A stretch of 64,000 nt of DNA from Synaphobranchus kaupii. Its lineage: Eukaryota > Chordata > Actinopteri > Anguilliformes > Synaphobranchidae. A program made the position numbers and the translations under genes. How positions within the stretch are numbered: position 1 is the stretch's first letter; each line of letters opens with the position of its first letter. The DNA lies in assembly GCA_029718625.1 (NCBI GenBank), contig CM056377.1, positions 107,695,534 to 107,759,533 on the forward strand. Reading direction: 5' to 3'. This document shows, one piece after another, positions 38,091 to 50,539 of the stretch. Below the pieces are notes generated by a model, which was not told where the DNA came from, did no database searches, and worked only from the letters and a program-made list of their open reading frames with translations.

Positions 38091-38711
38091 TAGGGGTGTT
38101 ACGGAACGTAGTTGATCCGTGGTCCCAACGGATCACCCCTCACGGTTCGGCACGCATGTGAACCGCGGATTACTTTGCAAAATGTAACTGTCATTGAAAT
38201 ACAAATTTTACTGCTGCTGTTACTTTTGTAAGTAGCCTAATAATTCCCTGAAATACACAATTTACTGCCGCTGGTACTTTTAAAATAATTCCCTAAATCG
38301 CGATGTGGAGTTGCAGTGAAAAGATAGACGAGATAGCGAAATAATATTGCTTTGATTGTGCAAAAAAAGACGTTGTATGTTCACGTGAAGGGGGCATGTT
38401 TTCTCAATTGGAATGCCAACGAACAAATCAATCAGAGATGCTCGCATTGCCTGTGTGGGCTGCAAAAACAGTCATGGTTAGCGGAGGAGCAGAAGACCTT
38501 GAAAAGCCTCCCGTATCGTTTAAATCACATGCATGTTTTTCGTTTTAAATTAATCCAAAAGTTCATTGTTAAGTGTTTCGCAAAAATAATGGACAGCAAA
38601 GTTACATTTGTCTCCCTTTTTTTTTTTTGCCGTTTCGAAAAACGATCCGATCCGTGACCCAAAACCGTGATACGATCCGAACCGTGAGTTTTGTGATCCG
38701 TTGCACCCCTA
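38091..38711. mobile_element. Non-autonomous hAT element with perfect target duplication
   Basis: 621 bp bounded by TAGGGGTGTTACGG on the left and TTGCACCCCTA on the right. Flanked by a perfect 8-bp direct repeat GTATGTAG (38083-38090 and 38712-38719). Inner arms carry GATCCG/CGGATC-rich inverted repeats. No transposase frame; short open frames inside are chance. It includes a partial internal duplication (about 38195-38300). Looks comparatively recent. Confidence 0.9.
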
Positions 38712-38973
38712 GTATGTAGCCTCGGTAAAACAGTGCTGGCCCCAAGAAACCACCTTTCCAAGCATGTGAAATTAAATTATACGAGGTAATGATATCTTCA
38801 GTTAAGGGACTTTTTTCACAACTTACCAAATGCTACCAGTGAATTTTTGAAAGGTGGCCACCTGATTGCCGCAATCAATAAAAGTTTTAGCATGAAGCCA
38901 CAGTAAAGTAGCTAACCGTTTTTAACCATATGAATCTGACATTTAGGCTTTGACTGACTGTGAGATAAATCTC

Positions 38974-38987
38974 ATTGCCATGGAAAC
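38974..38987 (+). promoter_or_regulatory. RFX X-box-like motif
   Basis: ATTGCCATGGAAAC matches the RFX X-box at all but the first base. It lies in a repeat-free, possibly conserved block that also carries ATAAATCTC and TGATTCC. Confidence 0.35.
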
Positions 38988-41462
38988 ATTGATTCCTTAC
39001 ATTAAATATGGGCTCTTGACATTTGGGTGTGCGGATACACATTTTTTGTTTAGGAGCTGCAGGAGTTTTAATCACTGCAAATTTTATATTGTGAAAGCCA
39101 CAGAGCTGCCACAACCACCTTTTGTGCAACGCAGATCTATATTCACATGGCAGACTGATTCTGGTTGCTCCTCGCTGGTTTTATGGCCGTGCACACATAA
39201 AGGGTTTCCACTGGAGTTCGAGCACACTGAGGTGTGGCAGAACCTCGCTCAGGGTTTTGAAGCATTTAGGGGACAGGTGTTTTGCGACACCCATTGTGAA
39301 ATAGCTGTGGCCAGAGGCTCTGAGGTTCATCGCTGCTGTGACAGAGGTAATTATTCAGGGAGATGGGGGGCAGGAGGGGGGGTGAACGGCTTTAAACACT
39401 ACAGCCCTACTGTTTTAGGCTTCACTGCATCAGCAAATAACATTCTGTGTCTCTCTAATAAGGCATTGCCTTTCCAGTGAGCTCAAGGAGAAAATAGCCT
39501 TGCAAAGAGGCTAGAGGAGATACAGCTTTTTTTGAATGCGGACAAATAAATTGCTTACCATTTTAATGGTCTTTTTTGAAAAACGCATTGAGGTTGTGAA
39601 TAAAAATGACATGTATTCCAATACACTCAAATGTCTTAATGCAGTATTTATCAGTCATTTGCACTCATGACCTCATTAAAAATCCTTGCACCACTAAAGG
39701 GATGCTGTAAACCAGCTTTATTCCAGGCATTTGAAGTTTTCATCTAATCCTCTGATGATTATATACAAATACTTTTATAGCTATACTTGTTGTGTCAAAT
39801 TAGGCATTTTAGTATCTGCCCCCCTCAGGAATTACATATTTATTTCATTTTGTTGAATGTAGATAATCAGTGTGGGTTTGGTAACAAGTTTAGGGCCTGT
39901 GAAGTCTGTTTTCTCTGACTGACTTCTCTGGGTGTCATGATAAAACCTCAACTCCTTTTGGCATATAGGGGTGTGATGAATCCCCTTGCAGAATTTTTAC
40001 AGATTAGAGTCCATAGACTCACTTGGTATGCTCCACAGCTGTAATTCTATCTAAATCCAAATGCAGTGATCACAAGTCAGCTCTGACTAAATCCATGTCC
40101 ACAAACATAATAAGTGTTATCAGCAGAGGATGCGTAACATTGAATAGCACCAGTGTGTCTGTCAGACATGCTTCTAACTTAAAAGCCAACAAGGTCTCTT
40201 TGTTCTCAGGATGCAAGCCTAGGCATCTAGTTGTCCCAAGAAAGAACCAAATGGGTGGTAGAGCCTTTTCTTATAGAGCTCTTCTACTATGTAAAAACGT
40301 ACCAAAACATGTAAAGGAATAGGATACACTCTCTATATTTAAGTGTAGATGTTTGTAAAAACACTGAGGGCTGGAAATCATGGCATAAGAACACAATAGC
40401 AGAAAGTCCTACTGGTATCCTTCACTAAAGGTTATTTGTGATTTGTACTGAGGAATTCTTCAACAAAAAGATTCTCAAAGACATTTTTGCCATTTCAGGA
40501 AATTGACCCTTTTCTTAAACAACGTATGGGCCAGTAACCTTGAATTCACTCAAATTCACCTATGAAAACAAAAAAGAACCAGAGTTGAGTAAACCAGTAA
40601 ATCATCTAAAAATTAACCGATCGTTAGTCTTTGCAAATACGGTCAATGTCATATCCAGTGAGTGGTAAATACAGCGCCGTGCTTTGTCCAGCAGCTTAAG
40701 TCAGACACTCCATAAATATGATAGAGTGTGCTGCGTTGCACTCTGCAAGCTGGCAGCAGTATGAGGAAATTGATTTTCTGACAGATTTAAAAAATTTTCA
40801 AAGCCATGAAGAATAACAAAGAAAAATACTAAATGGGCCATGTAGCAAAACTAAGTTTTTTTTCCCATTGACATCTATTTATCTTCTTTGTGTTTTAGGA
40901 ATGGATGGCTGTCAACAGCAAATCATTTCAGATAGATCACTAATACAGGTCACATGGCCTATTATCATGTGATATCCTTTTTTGGGAAGCTTGTTCAGGG
41001 ATGAATATGCATATGAATATCTTGTGTCATTTAGGGCTTCTTCACAGTTCCTAAGACATTTAATCACAAATGCCATGTCAACTCTAATTAAACTGCTTTC
41101 TGCAGACATTTGATTGTCTCAGAAAGTTTCGCTGCATGAAAAGAGGAGTTGCTCTGTGTCGTCGTGAGTGATAGTTTCCTGTGTTGACACATATATTTCC
41201 ATTAACTTCTGCACACTCCCAGGCCACGTTTGTGAATGGGAATTTCTGGACTTGGATATTCCCGATTAGGAGAAGTGGATGGCCATGTCTGGTAATTTAT
41301 GGTAATTTATGGCACATTTCTGGATAAGAACATCTCCATGCATGAGATTATGTCAGTTTCCGATGGCACACACATCCACAAATGGCCAGATACAGTAGTA
41401 GTGTAGTGTGTACCCCATAAACACAGCTTTCCGTGCAGTGTTTTACTTTGTATCCATGCACC

Positions 41463-41538
41463 ACCCTAATAGTAACGCTAACCCTAATTCTAACCCTAAA
41501 CCTGAGCCTAACACTATTTCTAACCATAACCCTTATCC
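41463..41538 (+). repeat. Degenerate telomere-like CTAACCC tract
   Basis: Scattered CCCTAA, CTAACCC and variant units over about 75 bases. Interstitial and degenerate. Confidence 0.6.
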
Positions 41539-44145
41539 CATACACTTCTAAGAACAAAACATAATTAGAGAATGTTCACATGGATTCAGTGCAACTATTG
41601 TTGTGCTGAAGTAGACGGATTTATGAAATGAAAGCACTTCTGAGTTGTAACATTTGTAAACTATTGACAGTGTAAATATTTTAGATGCATGGTGTTCTCT
41701 AGCATTTACAAAGGGTTACAACCATTCTATACTGCATCAGAATCCAAGTAAAGAATTAATATAGTGGCACAGGGTATAGTTGCCACGTATTTAGCTAATC
41801 TGTCATACATAACAATCTAGCTAGCTACGGTAAATCAGTATGGAAATTAGATATTCCAAAATTACCTGTCTTCCTATATTTGGAGAGAAATATCAAAAGT
41901 AACTGATAAAAAGTACATGCATAAATTTTTCATTTGCAACATTCTTCATTGCACATTACTTCTATGAACTAGCTCGCAAGCTAAATATAGTCACTGAGGT
42001 CTGAAGTCCTGGAGATATGGAACATAATGCAACCAGCTCAATGGAAACTGATGTAGGATTCATTCTCTGAGAGGTTCAATTATCTCATTCACCAGATGAA
42101 TAAAAACTCTAAATTGTGACTGCTGATGCATTAGTGAGCCTTTATCAGCAGATAGTGTAACTGAAACATGCCTCTTTCGGACCCAGCTGTAGATGAGTAT
42201 GTGTCAACAGACATCTATATGTCTACTCCCAAGGTAATATTCTCCTTCGTGAGGTTCATGATGAGTGAGGCGCAGTTTTCCCATAGTCCTGTATATTTGT
42301 TAAAGTGTCAATACTCAGGATGCAAGTAATGAATATTTTCTGCTCAAATAGTATTCAGATGTAGTTTACAATTTATTCATTTGGCAGATGCCTTTAGCCA
42401 AAGGGACTTTTTTTAAAGTGTCTTTTACATGGTAAGCAAACACCACAAGAGGTAAAGCTAGGCAAAGTTACAATCAATCGTATAAGTGTTGCCCTCAAGG
42501 TGCATGCCTCAAGACCTGAAAGAGGGAGAGAAGGGTTAGTATTTTACAGTTTTTTATCATCTTATTATGCACAAAGTATTAATTTTGTGTGTAACTCCAC
42601 ATTCCACGCAACTCCTTTCCCCAAGTGGGGTGTTAACGTCCGTTTAATATAGACTCATACGATGGTTCCTACTGTGTTAATGCTTTCAAATATCTCTTAT
42701 GTGTACTGTCTTCATTTGGCATTCATTCATTCATGTCCTTCTTTCCTTTTGGGGTTTGGGGACCTTAAGAATGTGCTTTCAAAGGGTAGTCTTTTTGCTA
42801 ATTGTGCCCACCACATTTTACTTGGCTAGAAAATTAGCTGTTTAACGTAAATAATTTAGTGAATTGGTTGTACTTTTGCCACTTATTTCTGGCATAGTTG
42901 ATTCACACCAATTTAGGCAATATGTTCCAATTTAATATAATTTACCCCTCGTGGATATAATTGGTGCCTAAGTGTAGAAAATCCAAGAATAGAAGCAAAC
43001 CTTACATGAGAATAAGAATGCATCACAAGTCATTCAGCCTTTAAGATGTGAGACGTTTCTTATTAAGGGAACTGCTGGGAAGCTTATTATGCTAAGACAC
43101 TAGTCCTAGTGTATAGATGTGCTGAACGGTCTAGTATCAATCCTAACTGGGCCAGTGCAGACTGTGTCTGAAACCTTACATGGCAAAGCATAATTAGCCT
43201 TAGCATTGCCCAGAGAACAAGACTGTCAGTTGGTGGGATTGTATTGGACTCATCATGTAAGGACTCCCACGGTTGATTGGATGGCAGTGGTCTGCCGGTG
43301 CCAGCTGTCCTGGAACAGCTAAAGGCTTGAGAGTACATTCCCAGAGCTGAAAGTTTGAAAAGATTGATGCTGCACATCTTACATGACCATAAGAAGCTCA
43401 CAGTTGTCATCCAAGATTAAATGTCTTTGAGGCCTACAATGGCAATTTAAAAAGATACCAATTTTGATATGGGAATTATGTGACTGATTTGAATAGAGCT
43501 TCATTCACAGCTTGGACACCAAGTTTTTACGTTTTATATTTCAATAACAAAAAGGACAGTATCTACAGTACATTTGAAATGCATGTCAGTATGCACATTC
43601 AACAAAATCATTCCTAGAGACTACAAAAGTCAGACTTTGCATTTCATCCAAGTTTGGTCCAATTCCTGTAAGTTACATAAAGCATTTGTATGAATAAACT
43701 TCTATTGTATGTACACTTTTTACATGAAAATACATTTCAAGGTTTAAAACAATTCTCAAGAGTTACCCTGAAAATATGTATATACTGTATATAGGCTGGT
43801 TTTTGTTTGTTTGTTTTCCAGCAGCAAATGAGTACCAACCTATGATAGGCTGGCCTGGCATGCAATTAAAAGCCTAGATTGAGGCAGTGGAAGACAGAGG
43901 TTCCTGGGAAGGATGTAAATATGAAGCTGTTTTTTTACTGAATGTTAGAGAGATCCTAGTTAGTTGGATTGAGCCCTAATTACATAATGTTTTTGGATGA
44001 AGTTTCCGGAAGTGACTGGTTTTATCAGTTTGATGGTGCAAAGCACAGAGAAGGAGAGAACACTTAGCCCATCTGGACTGTTAATATGTGGGAACCCAGT
44101 GGTCAGTTCGCAACAGTGTACTCTTGAATTGTGTTCTGATTAAAC

Positions 44146-44310
44146 TGATTTACTAAGACCTTTATCATGTGCAAAACCTTTCAGCACATGCAAAACCAAT
44201 AACATGACCAATAATTGGTCATGGTATTTGTTTTGCACCAATCATTGGTTGCATTGTTAGTTTTTTGTGTGCTAAAAGGGTTTGCACATGCTAAAGGTCT
44301 AAGTAAATCA
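44146..44310. mobile_element. Foldback MITE, class uncertain
   Basis: 165-bp palindrome. Left TGATTTACTAAGACCTTTA and right CTAAAGGTCTAAGTAAATCA are inverted ends, and the inner arms CATGTGCAAAACC and GGTTTGCACATG also pair. No clear target duplication and no coding capacity. Confidence 0.7.
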
Positions 44311-44989
44311 TGTCCTTAGTGTTCTAGAATTACTTATCTTTTTTAAACCACCAGGTGGCAGTGTTTGGGGGTTCATTTGGTACTCTAATATCAACCAGGG
44401 GCTCGTTTCACGAAAGCTATTTGCGAGGATTTTCACTTGCAGATTGCAATATCTTGTCAAAATGTGTTTCACGAAAATGCATCGCTTGCAAATCGCAAAT
44501 AAAAATGTGGCAACTACAATCCTCTCGCACGTCCAATTCTTCACCTTTCCTTTCACTGTGCAGAGACTGAGGCCCACTTCTGTACACACCCTTTAGACAA
44601 GTATAAAACAGTACTACATAAAAGTTTATTTTTAAAAAGTATACTTAAGCACATCAAGTTCAGTTTTTAAAAGTCCTTGGTGCGATTGATGAGTTGCAAA
44701 TTCCCATCAGGGCACCGACTGAAAATGAACACACTTTTGTGTGTAGAAAAGAGTACCACTCGATAAGTTGTATATGATGCCAATTACGGAATATTAGATG
44801 TTGTGGTTAAATAACCTGGGAGTCACCACTTCACCACAGGTGACATTACTGATGGATGGCTTCTAGTTGACAGTGGGTAGGTTTAATTTGAATATTACAA
44901 ATAGCAAAACACCTAACGTTACTATAAAGTGTTGGGAAGACCTACACAGATAGCGGTCGATTACAGGCCAAATATGGTTGAGTTTAGGC
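44311..44989. other. Intergenic, no gene seen
   Basis: Contains a short imperfect duplication around GTTTCACGAAA (44406 and 44467). No exon recognised. Confidence 0.5.
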
Positions 44990-45175
44990 ACTTAATGATC
45001 AGTTATGGCAATGGCATGTGTATTGTGGGCCAAAAGTGGCCCAACAGTAACTAGCCACATTTTAAGGTTTGTCACAGCATTTGGATTCTTGGCCAAATGT
45101 GGCCCAAATGCAACAAACCACATGTAAGGTGTGGGCGGCATTTCAATTTTGGGCCAAAAGTGGCCCAAAAGTGGC
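44990..45175. repeat. Degenerate tandem repeat with GGCCAAAAGTGGCCC palindromes
   Basis: Three copies of a unit of about 60-75 bases, each centred on a palindrome of the type GGGCCAAAAGTGGCCC (about 45027, 45092 and 45154). Similar to dispersed fish repeats known from memory. Confidence 0.65.
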
Positions 45176-45668
45176 AATGTTGCACACAAATGCAAAAATG
45201 CGATACAAAACCTGAGTGATTGCCAATTTACTGATTTCCTACATGCAACATGCATTCATGGCTTGCAATTGTGATTCTTTTCCAGCTGATGGATGGGTGG
45301 ATATTCTAGGCCTTTTTCTGATGTCTCACTGGCCAAAAAAGTCTGAAGGTGGGTAGCATCTCACTGTATAGTGTGTTAATTGCCTCTCAGCAGGGAACAG
45401 CCTGTTACTGCTGTCACATCATTAAACATGTCCAGTATTTATTTATCCCGCATTTTTTAAAATTTATGAATGGTTTCCAGGGACTTTTGTGTAACAGTTA
45501 CAGTATAGCCAACATTGTGAATGCATTTTTCCATGGCTTTCTCTGTGTTACACACACATCTAATTGACTTACAAATATTAGCATTACTGAGCAAACAATA
45601 GGCTTATTACTTCTTCCAGCTTTGATATTAGCTACATAACCTGTCAAAAAATCAAACAACACACATGA

Positions 45669-47768
45669 CACACTACTCACAAAGGAGCATACAAGGCCTC
45701 CCCCCTCCCCCACATTGGACTCTCTGACCACACCACTGTTATGCTAATGCCAGCATACAGACCGAGAGTGAAAGTCATCAAACCGGTTCCGAAGCAGGTA
45801 CGGGTATGGCCAGAGGGGGCCTCCTCTGCTCTTCAAGACTGCTTTGACACAACTGACTGGGAAATGTTTAAGCAGGCAGCCACATACAACAACCACACGG
45901 ACATTGAGGAGTACACAGATACTGTTACTTCTTACATCAGTAAGTGCATTGATGATGTGACCCACACAAAAACCATCATCACCCGAGCTAACCGGAAGCC
46001 ATGGCTGACAGGGGATGTCCATCGGCTGCTGAGGGCCAGAGACAACGCCTTCAGAGCCGGGGATGAAACTGGCCTGAGAGCAGCGAGAGCCAACCTGTCC
46101 CGCGGCATCAGGAAAGCAAAGCAGGAATACACACACAAGATAACCTGCCATTTTAAAGACAGCAGAGACACACGGAGCCTGTGGCAGAGCATGCAGACCA
46201 TCACAGACTATAAACCTGCGCCACAGCTCTGCGACAGCAACATCTCTCTGCTAAACAACCTCAACAGCTTCTTTGCACGCTTTGAAGCACAAAACAACAC
46301 ACATCCACAGAAGACCCCACCACCCCCCCACGACCAGGCTCTGTGCCTGTCTGCTGCCAGTGTGAAGAGGACACTCTCCACTATCAACACCCGCAAGGCA
46401 ACAGGTCCAGACAACATCCCTGGTCGTGTGCTGAAGGACTGCGCAGAGGAGCTTAAGGACGTCCTCACGGACATCTTTAACACTTCTCTGAGTCAGGCTG
46501 CTGTTCCATCATGTTTCAAGTCCACCATCATCATACCTGTGCCAAAGAAACCTGCTCCATCCTGCTTCAATGACTATCGCCCTGTGGCACTGACCCCCAT
46601 CATCATGAAGTGCTTTGAACGACTAGTCATGTCACACATCAAATTCATCCTCCCCCCTACCCTGGACCCCTTCCAGTTTGCATACAGGGCCAAACGGTCC
46701 ACAGAGGATGCAATCTGCTCTGCTCTCCACCCAGCCCTCACCCACCTGGACACAAAAAACTCATATGTGAGGATGCTGTTCATAGACTTCAGTTCAGCAT
46801 TCAACACCATAATCCCACAACAACTCATCTGTAAACTTGACCAGCTGGGGCTCAACACCTCCCTCTGCAACTGGCTGCTGGACTTCCTCAGTGAGAGGCC
46901 ACAAGCAGTACGAGTCGGCAACAACACCTCGAGCAGCATCACACTCAGCACAGGGGCCCCCCAAGGCTGTGTGCTCAGTCCCCTGCTCTTCACCCTGCTG
47001 ACTCATGACTGCACAACAACCTACAGCACCAATCACATGGTGAAGTTTGCGGACGACACAACTCTGGTGGGTCTCATCACCAAGGACGACGAGACCCACT
47101 ACAGGAAGGAGGTCGACCTTCTAACCATGTGGTGCAGAGACAACAACCTCCTGCTGAACGTCAGCAAGACCAAGGAGATTGTTGTTGACTTCCGGAGAGG
47201 CCACACCCAACACCCCCCACTGACCATCAACGGTGCTGCTGTGGAAAGAGTGAGCAGCACCAAATTCCTGGGGGTGCACATCAGTGAGGACCTCTCCTGG
47301 ACCACCAACACAGCATCACTGGCGAAGAAAGCACAGCGGCGCCTCTACTTCCTCCGCAAACTCAAGCGAGCGAGAGCTCCTCCAACCATCATGTGCACAT
47401 TCTACCGGGGCACCATTGAGAGCATCCTGACCAGCTGTATCGCTGTGTGGGGCGGGAGCTGCACTGACTACAACAGGAAAGCCCTGCAGCGCATAGTGAA
47501 CACAGCTGGAAAGATCATTGGTGCCACACTCCCCTCCCTGCAAGACATTTACACCACCCGCCTCACCCGCAAAGCGACCATGATTGTGCGCGACGCCAGC
47601 CACCCCGCACACAGTCTGTTCAACCTCCTGCCCTCAGGGAGAAGGTACCGGAGCCTCCGTGCTCGCTCCACCAGACTCACAAACAGCTTCATACACCAGG
47701 CTGTCAGGAAGCGGAACTCTCTTCCCCCCCCCCCCCCCCCCCAAAACAATAAACACTCTGGACTCTGA
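45669..47768 (+). CDS. LINE ORF2 fragment: end of endonuclease plus reverse transcriptase
   Basis: An uninterrupted frame of about 700 codons. The first ATG is at 45741, but homology begins upstream at [20 protein letters not shown], which contains the SDH motif closing the AP endonuclease. Counting from 45741, the reverse transcriptase shows [19 protein letters not shown] finger motifs, a first catalytic Asp in [13 protein letters not shown] (Asp 349), [13 protein letters not shown] and the catalytic FADD box (residues 436-439). A C-terminal region with [15 protein letters not shown] motifs follows. The C-terminal PPPPPP comes from a C run at 47726-47742. The lack of stops suggests a fairly young copy, but it cannot be autonomous without ORF1 and most of the endonuclease. 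Confidence 0.9.
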   Translation, partial: HTTHKGAYKASPLPHIGLSDHTTVMLMPAYRPRVKVIKPVPKQVRVWPEGASSALQDCFDTTDWEMFKQAATYNNHTDIEEYTDTVTSYISKCIDDVTHTKTIITRANRKPWLTGDVHRLLRARDNAFRAGDETGLRAARANLSRGIRKAKQEYTHKITCHFKDSRDTRSLWQSMQTITDYKPAPQLCDSNISLLNNLNSFFARFEAQNNTHPQKTPPPPHDQALCLSAASVKRTLSTINTRKATGPDNIPGRVLKDCAEELKDVLTDIFNTSLSQAAVPSCFKSTIIIPVPKKPAPSCFNDYRPVALTPIIMKCFERLVMSHIKFILPPTLDPFQFAYRAKRSTEDAICSALHPALTHLDTKNSYVRMLFIDFSSAFNTIIPQQLICKLDQLGLNTSLCNWLLDFLSERPQAVRVGNNTSSSITLSTGAPQGCVLSPLLFTLLTHDCTTTYSTNHMVKFADDTTLVGLITKDDETHYRKEVDLLTMWCRDNNLLLNVSKTKEIVVDFRRGHTQHPPLTINGAAVERVSSTKFLGVHISEDLSWTTNTASLAKKAQRRLYFLRKLKRARAPPTIMCTFYRGTIESILTSCIAVWGGSCTDYNRKALQRIVNTAGKIIGATLPSLQDIYTTRLTRKATMIVRDASHPAHSLFNLLPSGRRYRSLRARSTRLTNSFIHQAVRKRNSLPPPPPPQNNKHSGL

Positions 47769-48170
47769 ACCCTGAAACACATGGACTTCTGAACCCCGAC
47801 CTTCAGTTTGAACGGACTCTTTGCACTATTGCACTAATGACTGTTTTGCACAATATATCAAGTTTTTTGCACTAAACATATACATAAAAAACTTCTGCTG
47901 CTATCCTCCTACATATTTTTATAGGTTATATATTATATATTTTATTTTATTTAATTTAATTTAACTTTTTGTATAGTAGTAAATGTCTTATCTGTTGTGC
48001 ACTTTATTGTTTACTTTACTGTTTATTTTAGTGTTAGAAAATGTCTTGTCTTGTGCATTTTATTTTATTCTGTCACCGTAGGATAGTGAGAAACGTCCTC
48101 TCGATTCCTCTGTATGTCTGGTACATGTGGTTGAATTGACAATAAAAAACCTTGAACCTTGAACCTTGAA
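45669..48170 (+). mobile_element. 5'-truncated non-LTR retrotransposon, L2/CR1-type
   Basis: Starts within the last part of the AP endonuclease domain ([17 protein letters not shown]), continues through a complete reverse transcriptase to the stop at 47768, and has a 3' UTR of about 400 bases. It ends in short tandem CTTGAAC units (about 48150-48170) rather than a poly(A) tail, as CR1/L2-like elements do. 5' truncation is the usual result of target-primed reverse transcription. Exact clade (L2 versus Rex1/CR1) is uncertain. Confidence 0.88.
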
Positions 48171-48715
48171 GAAATGTGCATAGATATGATCTAACGCAAT
48201 CACAGACGTATTATTAGGTATATTTGTATTCATATAATATCTATAACATCTGACAATTTCCACAGCAGTAGGTATATATATTGTACACACTTTTGATCAG
48301 ATTTGTGTGAACACATCCCTAAGTGTTTGTCAGGGGCTGGGTCAAATGGTTGCGAGGACCAGCATTGACTGTAATCGAATCAGGCCTTTTGTTTCCCAGG
48401 GGCCATTCTCACCCCTCTGAATAACAAATATAACACAAAGAGAGAAGGTTTTTCAGAAGGCACCAGATGCTGTCCTGGTGAAAAATCTGCATTTCAAGAG
48501 CACTTTTGTTCCTCAGTCTGCAGTGGGATGTGGTACACTTTCCATGCCTGGCCTTGCTGCTCAAAATCAGGTCTACCTCTTTACTCTTTTTAAAGCTGTC
48601 CCATTGGAGCTACCCTTAAAACTAATTAAATGTTGATATGCAGCAGCATGTGTTTTATGTCACAACACTGGGCCCTTTAAGAAGACAGAGAATACTGGTT
48701 AAGACCAGTCTTGGG
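48171..48715. other. Intergenic, no gene seen
   Basis: AT-rich spacer between the LINE and the next transposon remnant. Confidence 0.5.
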
Positions 48716-48960
48716 GCTCTATCTTGACGATCTTAGCGCTTGGTGTAAAACGCATGGTGCAAGTGCATTTAGAGCGTGTCCAAGTCCACTTTTGCTAGTT
48801 AGACGGCGTGTTATTTGAGCGCTAAGTATGGTGCAAGGTATACTTAGAAGAGCGCTAGGCTCTTCATTAATTATAGGTGCGTCACATTCCCATCCAATTC
48901 CCTTTAAAAGCCACCTGCATTTGCACCTTGGTGGATTGCTAATATGATGGCGTACAGTAA
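48716..48960. mobile_element. GGGCTCTATCTT-type DNA transposon remnant
   Basis: Starts GGGCTCTATCTTGACGATC and has the GCGCTTGGTGTAAAACGCATGGTGCAAGTGC-type body, seen as positions 48735-48767. It continues through TCCCTTTAAAAGCCACCTGC to a TGGTGGATTGCTA motif. I recall this texture from widespread fish elements thought to be PIF/Harbinger or ISL2EU relatives. Right end not found. Confidence 0.5.
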
Positions 48961-49722
48961 GACTGTGAAAACAGCGATTTACAGCTAGCAAAAACAAACA
49001 TGCTCGTGCGCATAGTTAAAGCGTGCGAGCAAGCAATAGGCTATATGGATCAATATTATAACCAATATGACGTGTTTTGATATACACAATAATAATCTTT
49101 CACATTTGGGTTCCCGGTAATTGCCGACCAAACTATTTCCCAGAAATATAATAACGGGAAAACAGGAACATTTTTTCAATTAGCTTACACCAGGGCTGTC
49201 ATTTTACAAAATATATGCGGTTTATCTTCATTATAACACCTGGCTTCCCTCTCAACTTAGAAAACGCCAAATTAGCCTGCTTGTTTAATGCATTTCATTT
49301 GATTATACAATGAAGCATTGTCAAACATCAATTCCATGAGGCTGTTCTCACAGCAGACAGATCACAGGCGATGAATTTCGGCTAGCGAATTTCAAGCTTC
49401 ATCCGAAGTTTATATTACGTGCATTCTAATATTGATTAATAACATATATTGCGTTATTTTGCCTTAATGATGACACTAAATACACTAAAGCTGTCAGGTT
49501 GGGAACCCATAGGTTTACACATATTTTCCCTTGTTTTAAATTGTCCTGCTTATGGAAATATGACCAACACGTTTTTACTGGTAGCTTAATGCCTTAAAAC
49601 AAGCCCACATCCCTGTGATTCCAGGGACGATGTGCGTCTATTCCAGGAGAGAATGTTTTATTTTGGAAAAAAATATTACAATGTAATTTGTAAATTTCAC
49701 AATGTAATCTTTACATTTTTAT
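48961..49722. other. Intergenic, no gene seen
   Basis: AT-rich, nothing recognised. Confidence 0.5.
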
Positions 49723-50539
49723 GTATCCGTCTTAATTACAATATTCATGTTTGTCTGAAATTATAAACTACAGCTTTAAGAAAACCCTGTAAATGTTGAT
49801 GCAGTATTGTTTAAAAGGGTAGCCTCTTGCAAAAACCTCAGTTTCTCCAGTTACACTGCAGTGCAATAAAATAGGAGGGTGCTATTAATAGCCCAAAGCA
49901 CCCTCCTCTCGCCACAGCCACAGACTGTAAAATGCATAAAATTAACCATTTACACACGCTAAGAAAATCATGTTCATGTATAGAAACAATAATATTTTTT
50001 TAAAACGTTGTACAAATGAGCATTCGCCGTTTTCCCTTGTTTACTGTACTATATACAGTACCTGATGCACTTTCGGTTTAGAGGACACCTAATTTTTTTC
50101 TCCAAACTCTCTAGTATAAATATGTTTAAGAACCCAAGTACTTACCAGTATATTCAGCTACAGCTGAACCCTGAAGAGTTTATCTTGTTACATTACGCCA
50201 AAGTCCCGTACAGTCGACATTTCCCCAGCGACCACCTATCACACTTAGGGCTGAAATACGTTGCTGTTGTTGTGTAAAACCACACGCTTTTGTACTTTTT
50301 TTTTTAAACGTATTTAAATACATTAGGCTACTTATGTTATGGTTATTATATATATATACTGTATGTGACTATTCTGAAATAAATGTATTCTGTTGCAAAT
50401 TTCTGAACGATACAGCTTCTTCTTTGAACTTTAAACCATTATACCATTTAAACCATTATTTTTTGAGATATTGACATTTAAATAAAACTAGTAGAAACTA
50501 GGTGGAAATTGCCTCTGGAGGGCCAAAGTAAATAGAGTT
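49723..50539. repeat. Interspersed repeat, copy 2 (partner at 1702-2463)
   Basis: Direct-orientation partner of the elavl4 intronic copy, about 817 bases. A frame of 70 codons (50065-50277) is open here but broken in the other copy. On the minus strand both copies preserve a good splice-donor-like sequence ACTG|GTAAGTACT (about 50137-50149 here). Class unknown. Confidence 0.8.

Larger units (their letters stand above)
38720..44145. other. Intergenic with candidate regulatory blocks
   Basis: No supported exon. Repeat-free blocks include 38940-39480 (RFX-like site ATTGCCATGGAAAC at 38974-38987) and 40950-41130 (ATATGCATATGAAT octamer-like site and several ATTA cores). A degenerate CTAACCC-type telomere-like stretch spans about 41463-41538. 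The segment 42360-42480 resembles a SINE/LINE tail remnant. Confidence 0.5.

Noticed and set aside
38950..39480. Open frame of 176 codons on the + strand
   Set aside because: No recognisable domain, no splice or promoter context, and it overlaps a repeat-free block that looks regulatory. Treated as chance.
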